Position numbers and translations under genes: made by a program. This document shows positions 24,607-33,283 of a stretch of 35,660 bases of DNA, one piece after another. The DNA comes from Segatella copri (GTDB taxonomy: Bacteria; Bacteroidota; Bacteroidia; Bacteroidales; Bacteroidaceae), in NCBI RefSeq assembly GCF_019127135.1, contig NZ_JAHOEA010000038.1, forward strand, positions 1 to 35,660, read 5' to 3'. Below the pieces are notes generated by a model that ran no database searches, was not told the origin of the DNA, and saw only the letters and a program-made list of their open reading frames with translations. Numbering within the stretch: position 1 is the stretch's first letter; every line of letters starts with the position of its first letter.

Positions 24607-26262
24607 TTATTTCTTCTCCCAAATCAGTTTGTCGATGAAATCATAGCGCTTCTCCATCTGGGCATCAGACTTTACCATGGTATTCACGTCAATCTGAAGC
24701 ACAGGGGCTACAGCCTTGCCGTTGGTGGATGGCCACTCCGGCAGGCCCAGACCGTTCGGATTGCCGGTCTTCACGAAGTTGACGTAATACTGGCTGAAGA
24801 TGTCGCTGATCATATAATCCTCTGGCTGCCATTTGAACACGTGGTTGGTTGGCAATGTACCCATCGCATACTCGATGTCGGCAGAATGAACGGCTCCCTT
24901 GTCCTGTGGCGCAGGAGCCGCATCTTCCTTGGCATCTACCACGCCACCAGCTAATGCAGCCACCTTGCCCTTGATGGCCATTGCAGGACGAGGATGACAA
25001 TAGCGGTAGCGGTAAACAGGCTGTCCGCCGGTGAGTTTATGCATGTTGCCCCACTTCCATGTTGAATAATCCAGGAAGATATCCGAAGCCAGATTCACGC
25101 CCGGCTGTTCCAATACATCCTTATCGCTGTTGATGCCGTAGAGGCGGAAGAGTTCATCGGTGTTCTCTTCTCCGAAAGTAGCCTTGGCGCCAGCTTTCAG
25201 ATTCTCAACGGTTGGCTGCTTGCCCATCAATACCGCCAATGGAGTCATCTCCTGGTTGTTGCCGCCGATAAGCAGAGGCACCTTGGTCTGCTCGCCCTTG
25301 GCAAATACCTCTACAGGCTGTTCTTTCATAAAATATCCGTCGATATTATAGACAGGAACCACTCTTACTTCCGCCAGCTTCATCAATTCCTCGGCAGGAA
25401 GGGCACGAAGTTCGTTGAGGTTCTTCATTCCAACCTTCTTTCCCACCTTCTTGCCGTTTTTCTTACCTATCTTCTCGGCTATTTTCTGGGCAAGCTGCAC
25501 GCCTTCCTTTTCGGCCTCCTTCAGTGTAGCCACCTTCTTGAATCCCATCACCGAACCACTGGAACCCATTGCCTGCGCAAAGAGTCCCTGGCAGAGAGGG
25601 GATGCCATCAGGGCGCTGACCGACATGGAACCTGCCGATTCGCCTACGATGGTGATGCGGTTAGGGTCGCCGCCGAAAGCCTCGATATTGTCCTTTACCC
25701 ACTTGATGGCAGCCACCTGGTCCATGAATCCATAGTTGCCGGAACCCTTGTAGGATGTTTCCTTAGAGAGCTGTGGGTGGGCGAAGAATCCGAAGATGCC
25801 CTCACGATAGTTGGCTGTGATGGAGATGATGCCCTTGCGTGCCATCGCATCGCCCGCATATCGAGGTTCGCTTCCGCTACCCGCCATCAGTCCTCCGCCG
25901 TTGAAATAAATGAGTACCGGCAGATGCTCCTTCATGGTCTTTGCCGGTGTCCATATATTAAGGTAGAGGCAATCCTCGCTGTTGGTCTTCGTACCGAAGT
26001 TCATATCGCCGAAGAGAGGTTCCTGCATCGGGTTCGGTCCGAACTCCTTGGCCTCGCGAACGCCCTGCCATTTCTGTACAGGCTGCGGAGCCTTCCAGCG
26101 GAGATTTCCTACCGGAGGGGCAGCGAACGGAATACCCTTGAATACTGTGATGCCTGAGAGGTCTTTTCCTTCGAGGATACCTTCGGCAGTCGTTACCTGA
26201 GTCTGCGCCATCATTCCCATACCAGGGAGCAGAAAGGCAATGGATAAGAGTAGTTTTTTCAT
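24607..26262 (-). CDS. Secreted type-B carboxylesterase
   Basis: This 551-residue alpha/beta-hydrolase of the carboxylesterase/lipase family (COesterase) has a signal peptide cut near GMMAQ (residue 20). The family motifs are in order: VFKGIPFAAPPVGNLRWKAP (about 41-60), EDCLYLNIWTP (96-106), the oxyanion-hole NGGG (121-124), and GESAG with the nucleophile Ser209. The likely acid is Glu338 in GGNNQEM, and the likely base His459 in GAVHSADIEYAMG. It hydrolyses esters in the periplasm or outside the cell; acetylated or feruloylated glycans are plausible substrates but not shown. Odd points are a Lys/Gly-rich stretch at about 263-280 (KIGKKNGKKVGKKVG) that looks like a slipped repeat, and an Ala/Pro-rich loop before His459. 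Confidence 0.92.
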   Translation of the reverse strand: MKKLLLSIAFLLPGMGMMAQTQVTTAEGILEGKDLSGITVFKGIPFAAPPVGNLRWKAPQPVQKWQGVREAKEFGPNPMQEPLFGDMNFGTKTNSEDCLYLNIWTPAKTMKEHLPVLIYFNGGGLMAGSGSEPRYAGDAMARKGIISITANYREGIFGFFAHPQLSKETSYKGSGNYGFMDQVAAIKWVKDNIEAFGGDPNRITIVGESAGSMSVSALMASPLCQGLFAQAMGSSGSVMGFKKVATLKEAEKEGVQLAQKIAEKIGKKNGKKVGKKVGMKNLNELRALPAEELMKLAEVRVVPVYNIDGYFMKEQPVEVFAKGEQTKVPLLIGGNNQEMTPLAVLMGKQPTVENLKAGAKATFGEENTDELFRLYGINSDKDVLEQPGVNLASDIFLDYSTWKWGNMHKLTGGQPVYRYRYCHPRPAMAIKGKVAALAGGVVDAKEDAAPAPQDKGAVHSADIEYAMGTLPTNHVFKWQPEDYMISDIFSQYYVNFVKTGNPNGLGLPEWPSTNGKAVAPVLQIDVNTMVKSDAQMEKRYDFIDKLIWEKK

Positions 26263-26293
26263 ATCTTAAATCTGTTTGTTTGCAATGATACTG

Positions 26294-26301
26294 CAAAAAT
26301 A
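26294..26301 (-). promoter_or_regulatory. -7 box of the carboxylesterase gene
   Basis: The minus strand reads TATTTTTG, 31 bases before the start codon. No TTG is at -33. Confidence 0.5.
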
Positions 26302-26353
26302 AACAAAATATCATTACCTTGTCTTGTTCATGCTTATTTTTTAAGTCTTTTTG

Positions 26354-26400
26354 CAAAAAAAAAATAAGGGCAGGCCCCTCATGATGAGAAACTTACCCTT
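26354..26400 (-). terminator. Terminator of the TonB receptor-GDPD operon
   Basis: On the minus strand AAGGG (26396-26400) pairs with CCCTT (26366-26370), with a further CTCAT/ATGAG stem inside. A run of ten T follows. Confidence 0.75.
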
Positions 26401-26416
26401 TTTTCTGATTGTTGTA

Positions 26417-27175
26417 TTATAAATTCTTGGCTTTTTCCGGTTCATTGGTTGTCACGTAATCGATGCCTTGCTTAAAGAAATATTTGATGGCTTTTAGATT
26501 GTTGACTGTCCAGACATTGGTAATCAGGCCGAGTTTCCGGGCTTCCTTGATCCATAACGGATGTTCGTAGAAAACGCTATCTTCATAATCGATGCCTGCA
26601 TAGCCTGCATCCTTGGCATCGAGAGGGGTTAGGTCGCCATTGAGATAGGAAACCTTGGCTCCTGGAGCGTGGCGAACGAGATAATCGCAGGCGTGCTTGC
26701 TGAAGGAAATATACTCTGTTCTTGCTTCCAGTCCGGCTTCTCTTACCATCTTCAGGGTGGCATCTATGCAGCGGTCTTCATCGCTCTTCTGGATGTGCTC
26801 TTTTACTTCGAGGATGAGCTTCATATCGCCCAATGACTTGGCAGCATTGAGATAGTCCTTCAAGGTAGGAATCTTCTCGCCATTCTTGAGTCGCTTGTCC
26901 TTGATATCGGCATAGTTGGCATTCTCTATCTTGATGCCGTCAACATCATCATCGTGGAAAACTACCACCTCGCCGTCGCGTGTGATATGAACATCAAACT
27001 CTGAGCCGTAAACCCCTATCTTATAAGAGTTCTGAAGAGAAGAGATGGAGTTCTGGGCAGAACCTTCTGTCTTCCAATAGCCTCTGTGGGCAATCACCTG
27101 CTGGGCTCTATCCTTGGCTGAGGATGGGAGAATCACTCCCATCAGCAGCATCATATAAATCAAAATTCTTTTCAT
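26417..27175 (-). CDS. Secreted glycerophosphodiester phosphodiesterase
   Basis: This 252-residue GDPD family protein has a signal peptide (MKRILIYMMLLMGVILPSSA), placing it in the periplasm. Catalytic motifs are intact: AHRGYW (His30, Arg31), GSEFDVHITRDG (Glu59, Asp61) and VVFHDDDV (His74). A later ILEVKEH supplies the third acidic ligand, and NVWTVN the C-terminal motif. GDPDs split glycerophosphodiesters such as glycerophosphocholine or glycerophosphoethanolamine into glycerol-3-phosphate and an alcohol. It lies 78 bases behind the TonB receptor on the same strand. A phosphatase is divergent, which suggests joint use of phospholipid-derived phosphodiesters; the pathway is inferred. Confidence 0.92.
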   Translation of the reverse strand: MKRILIYMMLLMGVILPSSAKDRAQQVIAHRGYWKTEGSAQNSISSLQNSYKIGVYGSEFDVHITRDGEVVVFHDDDVDGIKIENANYADIKDKRLKNGEKIPTLKDYLNAAKSLGDMKLILEVKEHIQKSDEDRCIDATLKMVREAGLEARTEYISFSKHACDYLVRHAPGAKVSYLNGDLTPLDAKDAGYAGIDYEDSVFYEHPLWIKEARKLGLITNVWTVNNLKAIKYFFKQGIDYVTTNEPEKAKNL

Positions 27176-27253
27176 TGTTTTTATCTTTAATATATTTCTT
27201 CAATATGTATTTCGTTATACTTATGAAACGTATTCCAGTCTGCACTTATTGTC

Positions 27254-29980
27254 TTAGAATCCCATTTTAAACATCACGCCGACAACGGAGCGGGAACCGC
27301 CGATGTAGGTTGGGAAACCAATCTGTCGGCCGGAATTACCTGCATCTACGATATATTTCTCATCGAGTACGTTCTTGCCAAAGGCTCCAATCTCGTAGTA
27401 AACCTTGCCTGGCTGGAAACGGTAACCGGCTGTGAAGTTGAGCAGTCCGTAGGCATCCTGGGTAAACTCTGGCTCGTTACTCTCTTCGAAGAACACCTTC
27501 GATTTCCATGAATAGGTAGGGCGGAGATAGAAGGAAGCCTTCTCGCCGGTTGGCACGTTCAGGTCGAAGCCGATGGCAAAACTGTTCTTTGGAGTAAGGC
27601 GAAAGCGGTTGCCGGCATAAAGCTGTGCGTTTCCGTTGTCATCCTTGTCGTTGAACTTGCCCTCTATGTACGACCAGTTGCCGAAGAGATTCAGGTAGCG
27701 GCATGGAGAGTAGCTGATGCTTGCCTCCAGACCGAAACTGTGGGCACGACCTGCATCATCGTATTCAAACTTGCTGGTGGTAGCGTTGAAAACCGATGTC
27801 TGATAGTTATACCAGTCATAATAGTAAGCGCAGAAATCGTAATTCAATCTGCCTTGCAGGAGACTTCCCTTTACACCTGCCTCGTAGCTGTAGATGATTT
27901 CAGGGTCGAGTGTCTCGAAATCCTTAGGATTGTTGTTGAAATACAGCACTCCCGGACGACGGCTACGAGCCACGCTGGCGTAGATGTTGTTGCGACCAAT
28001 CATGTAGTTGAGGGCTGCACGACCTACCCACGACCAGTAGCTCTCCTTGGCAGTTACCTTGGCGCTACCCTCGGTAGGGCGATAAAGTATGGCACCAAAC
28101 ATGCTTGGTACGGTCGCTGAAGAGTAGCCTGTTTCCTGATTCTCATAAGTTCCGCGGATACCCAGGGTGAAGTTCAGATTCTTTGTGAGTTTGAAGGTTC
28201 CGTCAGCGAAAACCTCTACAGCCTGGTTGGTTCCGTAATTCTTGCCCTGTTCGGTATAGGCAGTATCGAGCACTTTGGCCGAAATGCCCTGCAAGGTAGC
28301 CTGAATCTGTTTGCCGTTATCGCCCAAGCCAGCAAGAACCTGGTCTAAATCCATTCCTACAGCACCCAGAGCAGTCTTCAAATCACCATAAATATCAGGA
28401 GTGGTGGTCAGCGCCTTCAGTTTGCCATCAGCATCTTTTTCAGGATTCTCAGGGAACCACTTGCTCATGAGCTGGGCGAGTGCAACATCTACCATCGGCA
28501 GGTAAGCGCCAGGAAGATACTGGCTGAGCAATCCCTTTACATTATCTATCTGACTGCTGAGCGAAGCCTTCACACTCTTCTGGATAAACACCGGATAGAG
28601 GTACTGGAGATTCGCCTTGGCGTTGACATCCTGTGATGAATTCTCGTAGAAATAGCTGGCTCCCACGAAGCCAGAGAAGAACTTTTTGTCATCATAATTG
28701 AATCTGAATTCCTGGCTAAACTGAGTTCCCTTCTCTTTTTCCTCGCAGAGCAGGAGTGGGAGATTAGTACCATCTGCATCGAAATGCTCATTGCTGTTGA
28801 AGGCTCTGAATCCGGTGATGGAATTAAACGACCAGCGGTTGCTGATGTTGTGGTCGATATTGAGCAGGGCGCCACCCACGTTTCGCTTGATGCCCAACTG
28901 CTTGCCGGCTTCCAGGTTTGCAGGACTGTTTGGGTTGCTATTGCCAAAGGCTGGGTTGATGCTATGGAAGGAAGTGCCTGGATAATCATCGTGCTGATAA
29001 TCGAGTACCACGCCCACGGAAGTATCATCGTTAGCCCACCATTGGGTAGAGTTTCTGAAAGCCAGGGCATTCTTGCCGTTCAGTCTGCCGCCTGCCTCGT
29101 TCTTGATGAAACCATCGCGTGCATCGTAGTCGAAGGCAAAGCGGTTGGCAAGCTTGTCCTTAATGATTGGGGTGTTGATAAAACCTGTTACCTGGCGTTG
29201 GTTGTAGCTGCCGTAGTTCAGGGAAAGTTCGCCCTTCTGTTCATTTACCGGTTTGTGGCGGATGATGTTGATTCCGCCAATCTCAGCACCTCTTCCGAAG
29301 AGAGTTCCCTGAGGACCTTTTACTACTTCCAATCGTTCCAAGTCGAATAGTTCAACGGCAGAAGAGCGGCTTCTAGATGTAGAAACGCCATCCATAAACA
29401 CGGAAACTCTTGGCTGGGAATAAGCCTCGCCGCCATCTGAAGTTACACCACGAATCACGTAGCCAGGGTTGTTAGGACTCTGCAGCTGAATCTGAACGCC
29501 TGGGGTAAACTGAGCCACGTCGTCCATCTGGTGGAGATTGAGTTTCTCCATCACGCTACCTGTTATGGCACTTACAGCCACAGGAATCTCCAAACTGCTC
29601 TGCTTCTTCTTCTGGGTAGTGACGATAACTTCGCCCAGGGCTTGTGTATTTTCCTTCATCACTACCTTCAGGTTGTTGTCGTCAGCATCCTTGGTGATGG
29701 TGTTGTATCCTATATAAGTAAAGGTGAGTTTGTCGCCATCGTTCACGTTGACGTGGAACTCGCCGTTCAAATCTGTCTGTACATTCGTGTTTCCGCAGCG
29801 AACCACCACGCCAGGCAAAGCCTCGCCCTGTTCGTTGGTCACCTTGCCGCTTACGGCATTCACGCCCAATGCTTTAGAATTAGTTTTGTTTCCTTCAGGA
29901 GTATTGTCGGCTTTCGCCTCCAGACATGCTACGCCCTGCACGAGCAGGGAAGCCATTAATACAATCTTAAATCTGTTCAT
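27254..29980 (-). CDS. TonB-dependent outer-membrane receptor with CarboxypepD-like N-terminal domain
   Basis: This 908-residue protein has a signal peptide (to about 25) and a carboxypeptidase-D regulatory-like domain (about 42-112, VSGKVTNEQGEALPGVVVRCG to KVVMKE). A short TonB-box-like region (GEVIVTTQKKK, about 116-126) and a plug (IPVAVSAITGSVMEKLNLHQMDDVAQFTPGV, then LERLEVVKGPQGTLFGRGAEIGGINI) follow, then a beta-barrel ending in VVGVMFKMGF with the usual terminal Phe. There is no SusD partner, so it is not a SusC glycan importer; it is closer to the small-ligand receptor class. Residues about 460-580 hold a large helical, hydrophobic insertion in an outer loop. The GDPD gene follows in the same operon. 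The ligand could be a phosphodiester or a siderophore-like compound and cannot be decided. Confidence 0.92.
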   Translation of the reverse strand: MNRFKIVLMASLLVQGVACLEAKADNTPEGNKTNSKALGVNAVSGKVTNEQGEALPGVVVRCGNTNVQTDLNGEFHVNVNDGDKLTFTYIGYNTITKDADDNNLKVVMKENTQALGEVIVTTQKKKQSSLEIPVAVSAITGSVMEKLNLHQMDDVAQFTPGVQIQLQSPNNPGYVIRGVTSDGGEAYSQPRVSVFMDGVSTSRSRSSAVELFDLERLEVVKGPQGTLFGRGAEIGGINIIRHKPVNEQKGELSLNYGSYNQRQVTGFINTPIIKDKLANRFAFDYDARDGFIKNEAGGRLNGKNALAFRNSTQWWANDDTSVGVVLDYQHDDYPGTSFHSINPAFGNSNPNSPANLEAGKQLGIKRNVGGALLNIDHNISNRWSFNSITGFRAFNSNEHFDADGTNLPLLLCEEKEKGTQFSQEFRFNYDDKKFFSGFVGASYFYENSSQDVNAKANLQYLYPVFIQKSVKASLSSQIDNVKGLLSQYLPGAYLPMVDVALAQLMSKWFPENPEKDADGKLKALTTTPDIYGDLKTALGAVGMDLDQVLAGLGDNGKQIQATLQGISAKVLDTAYTEQGKNYGTNQAVEVFADGTFKLTKNLNFTLGIRGTYENQETGYSSATVPSMFGAILYRPTEGSAKVTAKESYWSWVGRAALNYMIGRNNIYASVARSRRPGVLYFNNNPKDFETLDPEIIYSYEAGVKGSLLQGRLNYDFCAYYYDWYNYQTSVFNATTSKFEYDDAGRAHSFGLEASISYSPCRYLNLFGNWSYIEGKFNDKDDNGNAQLYAGNRFRLTPKNSFAIGFDLNVPTGEKASFYLRPTYSWKSKVFFEESNEPEFTQDAYGLLNFTAGYRFQPGKVYYEIGAFGKNVLDEKYIVDAGNSGRQIGFPTYIGGSRSVVGVMFKMGF

Positions 29981-30017
29981 AATCTATTGTTTCTTGCATA
30001 TTTATTTTTTTCGACTG

Positions 30018-30025
30018 CAAAAGTA
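30018..30025 (-). promoter_or_regulatory. -7 box of the TonB receptor-GDPD operon
   Basis: The minus strand reads TACTTTTG, 38 bases upstream of the receptor start codon. No TTG is at -33, so activation may be needed. Confidence 0.55.
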
Positions 30026-30142
30026 GAATGATTTTGTTACATCGTGGTTTCTATCTGGTGAAGAAAAGATGAAGTTGAAATCAGTATTTTTTTCTTCACT
30101 CTTCTTTCATTTCTTTGTAACATGATGGCAATATCCTTTAAA

Positions 30143-30150
30143 TACCTTTG
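30143..30150 (+). promoter_or_regulatory. -7 box of the PafA-like phosphatase gene
   Basis: TACCTTTG followed by CAGCGG lies 39 bases before the ATG at 30189. A TTTG at 30114-30117 is 25 bases upstream, further than usual. Confidence 0.55.
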
Positions 30151-30188
30151 CAGCGGTAAAAAGCATTACAGTATTTTTGAAGAAAGAA

Positions 30189-31814
30189 ATGAATAAGGTA
30201 TTTAGTTTTATTGCGTTGGCATTTCAGGGATGCGGCTCTGCTGCTGCCCAACAGGTGAATGTTTCTAACGTTCAGCGCCCCAAACTGGTAGTGGGCATCG
30301 TGGTTGACCAAATGCGATGGGATTATCTCTATCGCTATCAGAAGCGCTATGGTGAAGGTGGATTCAAGCGACTGCTCAACGAGGGTTTCTCTTGCGAAAA
30401 CACCCGTATTCCGTATGTTCCATCGGTTACCGCCATCGGTCATACTTGTCTCTATACAGGCAGTGTGCCTTCTATCCACGGAATCGCCGGAAATAATTTT
30501 GTGAAGAATGGCAAGAAGGTGTATTGCACGGATGATGAAACCGTGAAGCCGGTGGGCTCCAACAGCAAGGCGGGCTTGATGTCGCCTAGAAACCTCTGGG
30601 TTACGACTCTCGGAGATGAGATGAAGATTGCATCCAACGGCAGAGCCAAGGTAGTGGGAGTGGCATTGAAAGACCGTGCTTCCATTCTTCCTGCAGGTCA
30701 TAATCCGAACGGTGCCTACTGGTTTGATGATGAGAGCGGAAAGTTTATCACCAGTTCTTATTATATAAACCAGTTGCCGAAGTGGGTGGACGTGTTCAAC
30801 AACCAGCATCTGCCAGAGCGTTATCTCTCGGAAAAATGGAACACACTCTATCCTGAGAATACTTACGTTGAAAGTACGGAAGATGAGAACGAGTATGAGG
30901 ATGGCATCCGCAAGGGCATGAAGGCTACGCTGCCGCTCAATCTTCCAGCCCTTTATAAGAAATATGGTTACAGCATTATCCGCAAAACTCCTTTCGGCAA
31001 TTCGCTGACGATTGATTTGGCAAAGGCGGCGATAGACGGCGAGCAGTTGGGTGCAGATGATGAAACCGACTTGCTGGCAGTAAGCTGCTCCAGCACGGAT
31101 TATATCGGTCATCAGGTGGGAACTCATGCGGTAGAGACCGAGGATACTTATCTGCGCCTGGACAAGGCGATAGCCGATTTCCTTTCTTATCTCGATGAGA
31201 AGGTGGGCAAAGGAAATTATCTGGTTTTCCTGAGTGCCGACCATGGAGCGATGAACAACGCCCGTTTTCTGCAAGACCGCCGCATTCCAGCGGGTAATTG
31301 GGATGGTGATGCGGTGGCTGAGAAACTGAATCAGACCCTGGCTCAGGAGTATCCTAACGTGGGCAAACTGGTGAAGACCGTGATGAACTATCAGGTGTTT
31401 TTCAACCGTAACATCATCAAGGAAAACAAGTTGGATTTCGCCAAGATCAAGCAGAGTGTGGTGGACGTGTTGAAGGAAGACAGTTGCGTGCAGTATGCCT
31501 GCGATATGGAGAAGACGATGACCGAGAGCATTCCTGAGGATGTGAAGATGCGCATCGTGAATGGTTACAACCGTGAGCGAAGCGGTGATGTGGCCATCGT
31601 ATTGAAGCCGAATTTCTATGCCCACGGCATGAAGGGAACCGATCATGGTGAGTGGAATCCATACGACACCCACATTCCTTTGGTTTTCATGGGTTGGGGA
31701 ATCCAGCACGGTGCTACCACCAGGCAGACATTCATGACCGATATCGTGCCAACCATCGCCGCCCTGCTTCATGTTCAGGCACCGAATGGTTGCGTAGGTC
31801 AGCCGATATTCTAA
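30189..31814 (+). CDS. pafA: PafA-type secreted alkaline phosphatase
   Basis: This 541-residue alkaline-phosphatase-superfamily enzyme is close to the Bacteroidetes PafA group. The ATG at 30189 starts a signal peptide (MNKVFSFIALAFQGCGSAAAQ); a TTG 12 bases upstream is in frame but less likely. The family start RPKLVVGIVVDQMRWDYLYRY (Asp40) is followed by the nucleophile Thr81 in PSVTAIGHTCLYTGSVPSIHG, Asn102/103 after IAG, and the PafA-specific Lys161 and Arg163 in ALKDRASILPAGH. Zinc ligands follow in SSTDYIGHQVG, LSADHGAM and GTDHGEW. PafA hydrolyses phosphomonoesters, and in the better-studied members its expression is insensitive to phosphate. Here it is divergent from the TonB receptor-GDPD operon, suggesting that it completes release of phosphate from phosphodiesters. 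Confidence 0.9.
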   Translation: MNKVFSFIALAFQGCGSAAAQQVNVSNVQRPKLVVGIVVDQMRWDYLYRYQKRYGEGGFKRLLNEGFSCENTRIPYVPSVTAIGHTCLYTGSVPSIHGIAGNNFVKNGKKVYCTDDETVKPVGSNSKAGLMSPRNLWVTTLGDEMKIASNGRAKVVGVALKDRASILPAGHNPNGAYWFDDESGKFITSSYYINQLPKWVDVFNNQHLPERYLSEKWNTLYPENTYVESTEDENEYEDGIRKGMKATLPLNLPALYKKYGYSIIRKTPFGNSLTIDLAKAAIDGEQLGADDETDLLAVSCSSTDYIGHQVGTHAVETEDTYLRLDKAIADFLSYLDEKVGKGNYLVFLSADHGAMNNARFLQDRRIPAGNWDGDAVAEKLNQTLAQEYPNVGKLVKTVMNYQVFFNRNIIKENKLDFAKIKQSVVDVLKEDSCVQYACDMEKTMTESIPEDVKMRIVNGYNRERSGDVAIVLKPNFYAHGMKGTDHGEWNPYDTHIPLVFMGWGIQHGATTRQTFMTDIVPTIAALLHVQAPNGCVGQPIF

Positions 31815-31836
31815 ATCGTATTCTAAGTTTCTGGAC

Positions 31837-31961
31837 TTTCGCAAGTAAGCCCACACGCTCTGAAAGGGCAGAAACCCCTAGCCCATGAAGGGACTTTTTC
31901 AGTGCCCTCCATGGGCTATGAGCTTTTGGGCCTTCGACCCGTACTTTAACCACTTGCAAAA
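31837..31961. repeat. Nested inverted-repeat element 3' of pafA
   Basis: An outer pair TTTCGCAAGT (31837-31846) and ACTTGCAAAA (31952-31961) matches 9/10. A central pair TAGCCCATG (31879-31887) and CATGGGCTA (31910-31918) is perfect, with AGGG/CCCT inside. A small GCTCTGAAAGGGC hairpin precedes it. The wording (CTGAAAGGGC followed by TAGCCCA...TGGGCTA) resembles a dispersed palindromic repeat seen in many bacteria. It has no T-tail directly after the stem, so it is not a clear terminator. Confidence 0.65.
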
Positions 31962-32021
31962 CTTCAGTAAGTTTTAACTCTTTCTTCATTTTTCTCTCAC
32001 ATCTTTGAAATATGAATCCTA

Positions 32022-32029
32022 TACCTTTG
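32022..32029 (+). promoter_or_regulatory. -7 box of the glycosyltransferase cluster
   Basis: TACCTTTG followed by CACTCGG lies 75 bases before the ATG at 32105. A TTTG at 32004-32007 is too close (14 bases) to be a normal -33. The leader contains a short GGCGA/TCGCC pairing. Confidence 0.55.
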
Positions 32030-32104
32030 CACTCGGAAAGGGGCGATGATTTGCATCTGCCGCTTCGCCAAAAAAATAAGATGTTTAAAGATGTATAAAG
32101 AAAA

Positions 32105-33283
32105 ATGAAGGTAATTTTTGTAATTCAAGGAGAGGGTAGAGGTCATCTCACCCAGGCGTTGGCGCTTAAGCAGATGCTTCTGCACGAGGGCCATGAAGTA
32201 GTGAAGGTTTTAGTGGGCAAGAGCAAGAACAGGGTGATTCCTGAGTTCTTCCAGAATAAGATAGGTACTCCTATCGAGGTTTTTGACAGTCCGAATTTCT
32301 TGCCGTCTAAGGACAACCGCAAGTTCAATCTCCTGCGCTCCCTGGCTTACAATACGCTCTTGGTTCCCAACTATCTTTCAAGTATCCATTTGATACGGAA
32401 GAATATCCAGAAGAGCGGAGCTGACATCATCATCAATTTCTACGAGGTGTTGTGCGGCATTACCTGTTCTCTCTTCTGTTTCGGTATTCCTGAGGTTTGC
32501 ATCGGTCACCAGTACCTCTTCCTCCATCCTTCTTTCCAGATGCCTGGAAAGTATTCCGTACCAGAATCTTTATTAAAATTCTTTACCCGTATCACCTGTA
32601 TGGGAGCCACAGCCAAGTTGGCACTCTCCATCCGTGACTACGGGGATGAGCCTGTGCACGGCATTAAGGTGGTTCCGCCGTTGCTCCGTCAGGAAGCCAA
32701 GACCATCATCCGTCATCATGGCGACTACATTATGGGCTACATGCTGAATGCCGGTTTTGCCGAGGATGTGAAGGCTTGGCACGAGAAGCATCCCCATACC
32801 CATCTTCATTTTTTCTGGGATCAGCCCGATGCGCCCGAAGAACTGAAGGTAGATGATACGCTCACCTTCCATCGCATCAACGACGAAAAATTCCTCAAGA
32901 TGATGGCAGGCTGCAAGGCTTTCGCCACCACCGCCGGCTTTGAGAGCGTCTGCGAGGCACTCTACATGGGCAAGCCTTGCATGCTGATTCCGGCTCATGT
33001 GGAGCAGGAATGTAATGCGATGGATGCAGAAAGAGAAATGGCTGGCGTGGTGAGCGAGGATTTCGACATCGATAAACTGAAGGCTTTTGCCCGTGATTAC
33101 GAGGAGGATGTGGAGTTCAGAATGTGGGAGAACCATGCTGAAAGCCGAATCGTTGCCGCCATAGAAAACGCTTACGATACTTATTATTATAGAAAGGAGA
33201 ACCAGGCTTATGAAGAAGAAAATGATTCCATTGTTGCTGCTTCTTCCCTTGTTGTTCCTGCTCGCCGTGTATGGCAAGGATAG
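32105..33283 (+). CDS. Glycosyltransferase, GT1/GT28-like (GT-B fold)
   Basis: This 392-residue protein starts MKVIFVIQGEGRGHLTQALALKQMLLHEGHEV. This is the N-terminal GT-B signature of the Glyco_trans_1_3/MurG-like group, with the GxGHxxxAL loop. The C-terminal half shows the nucleotide-sugar site pattern MAGCKAFATTAGFESVCEALYMGKPCMLIPAHVEQECNA (about 279-317), like the donor-binding motif of GT28 and GT1 enzymes. It is cytoplasmic or peripheral to the inner membrane. Its last 25 codons overlap the next gene by 74 bases in another frame, so the C-terminal tail (ENDSIVAASSLVVPARRVWQG) is partly shaped by the signal peptide of the neighbour. The acceptor and the sugar are unknown; the neighbouring genes suggest envelope glycolipid or glycan synthesis. 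Confidence 0.82.
   Translation: MKVIFVIQGEGRGHLTQALALKQMLLHEGHEVVKVLVGKSKNRVIPEFFQNKIGTPIEVFDSPNFLPSKDNRKFNLLRSLAYNTLLVPNYLSSIHLIRKNIQKSGADIIINFYEVLCGITCSLFCFGIPEVCIGHQYLFLHPSFQMPGKYSVPESLLKFFTRITCMGATAKLALSIRDYGDEPVHGIKVVPPLLRQEAKTIIRHHGDYIMGYMLNAGFAEDVKAWHEKHPHTHLHFFWDQPDAPEELKVDDTLTFHRINDEKFLKMMAGCKAFATTAGFESVCEALYMGKPCMLIPAHVEQECNAMDAEREMAGVVSEDFDIDKLKAFARDYEEDVEFRMWENHAESRIVAAIENAYDTYYYRKENQAYEEENDSIVAASSLVVPARRVWQG

Noticed and set aside
30138..31856. A 572-codon open frame on the minus strand covering the whole pafA gene
   Set aside because: The plus-strand frame has a signal peptide and all PafA catalytic residues. The antisense frame reads as His/Ile/Arg-rich text without family features, an artefact of codon bias.
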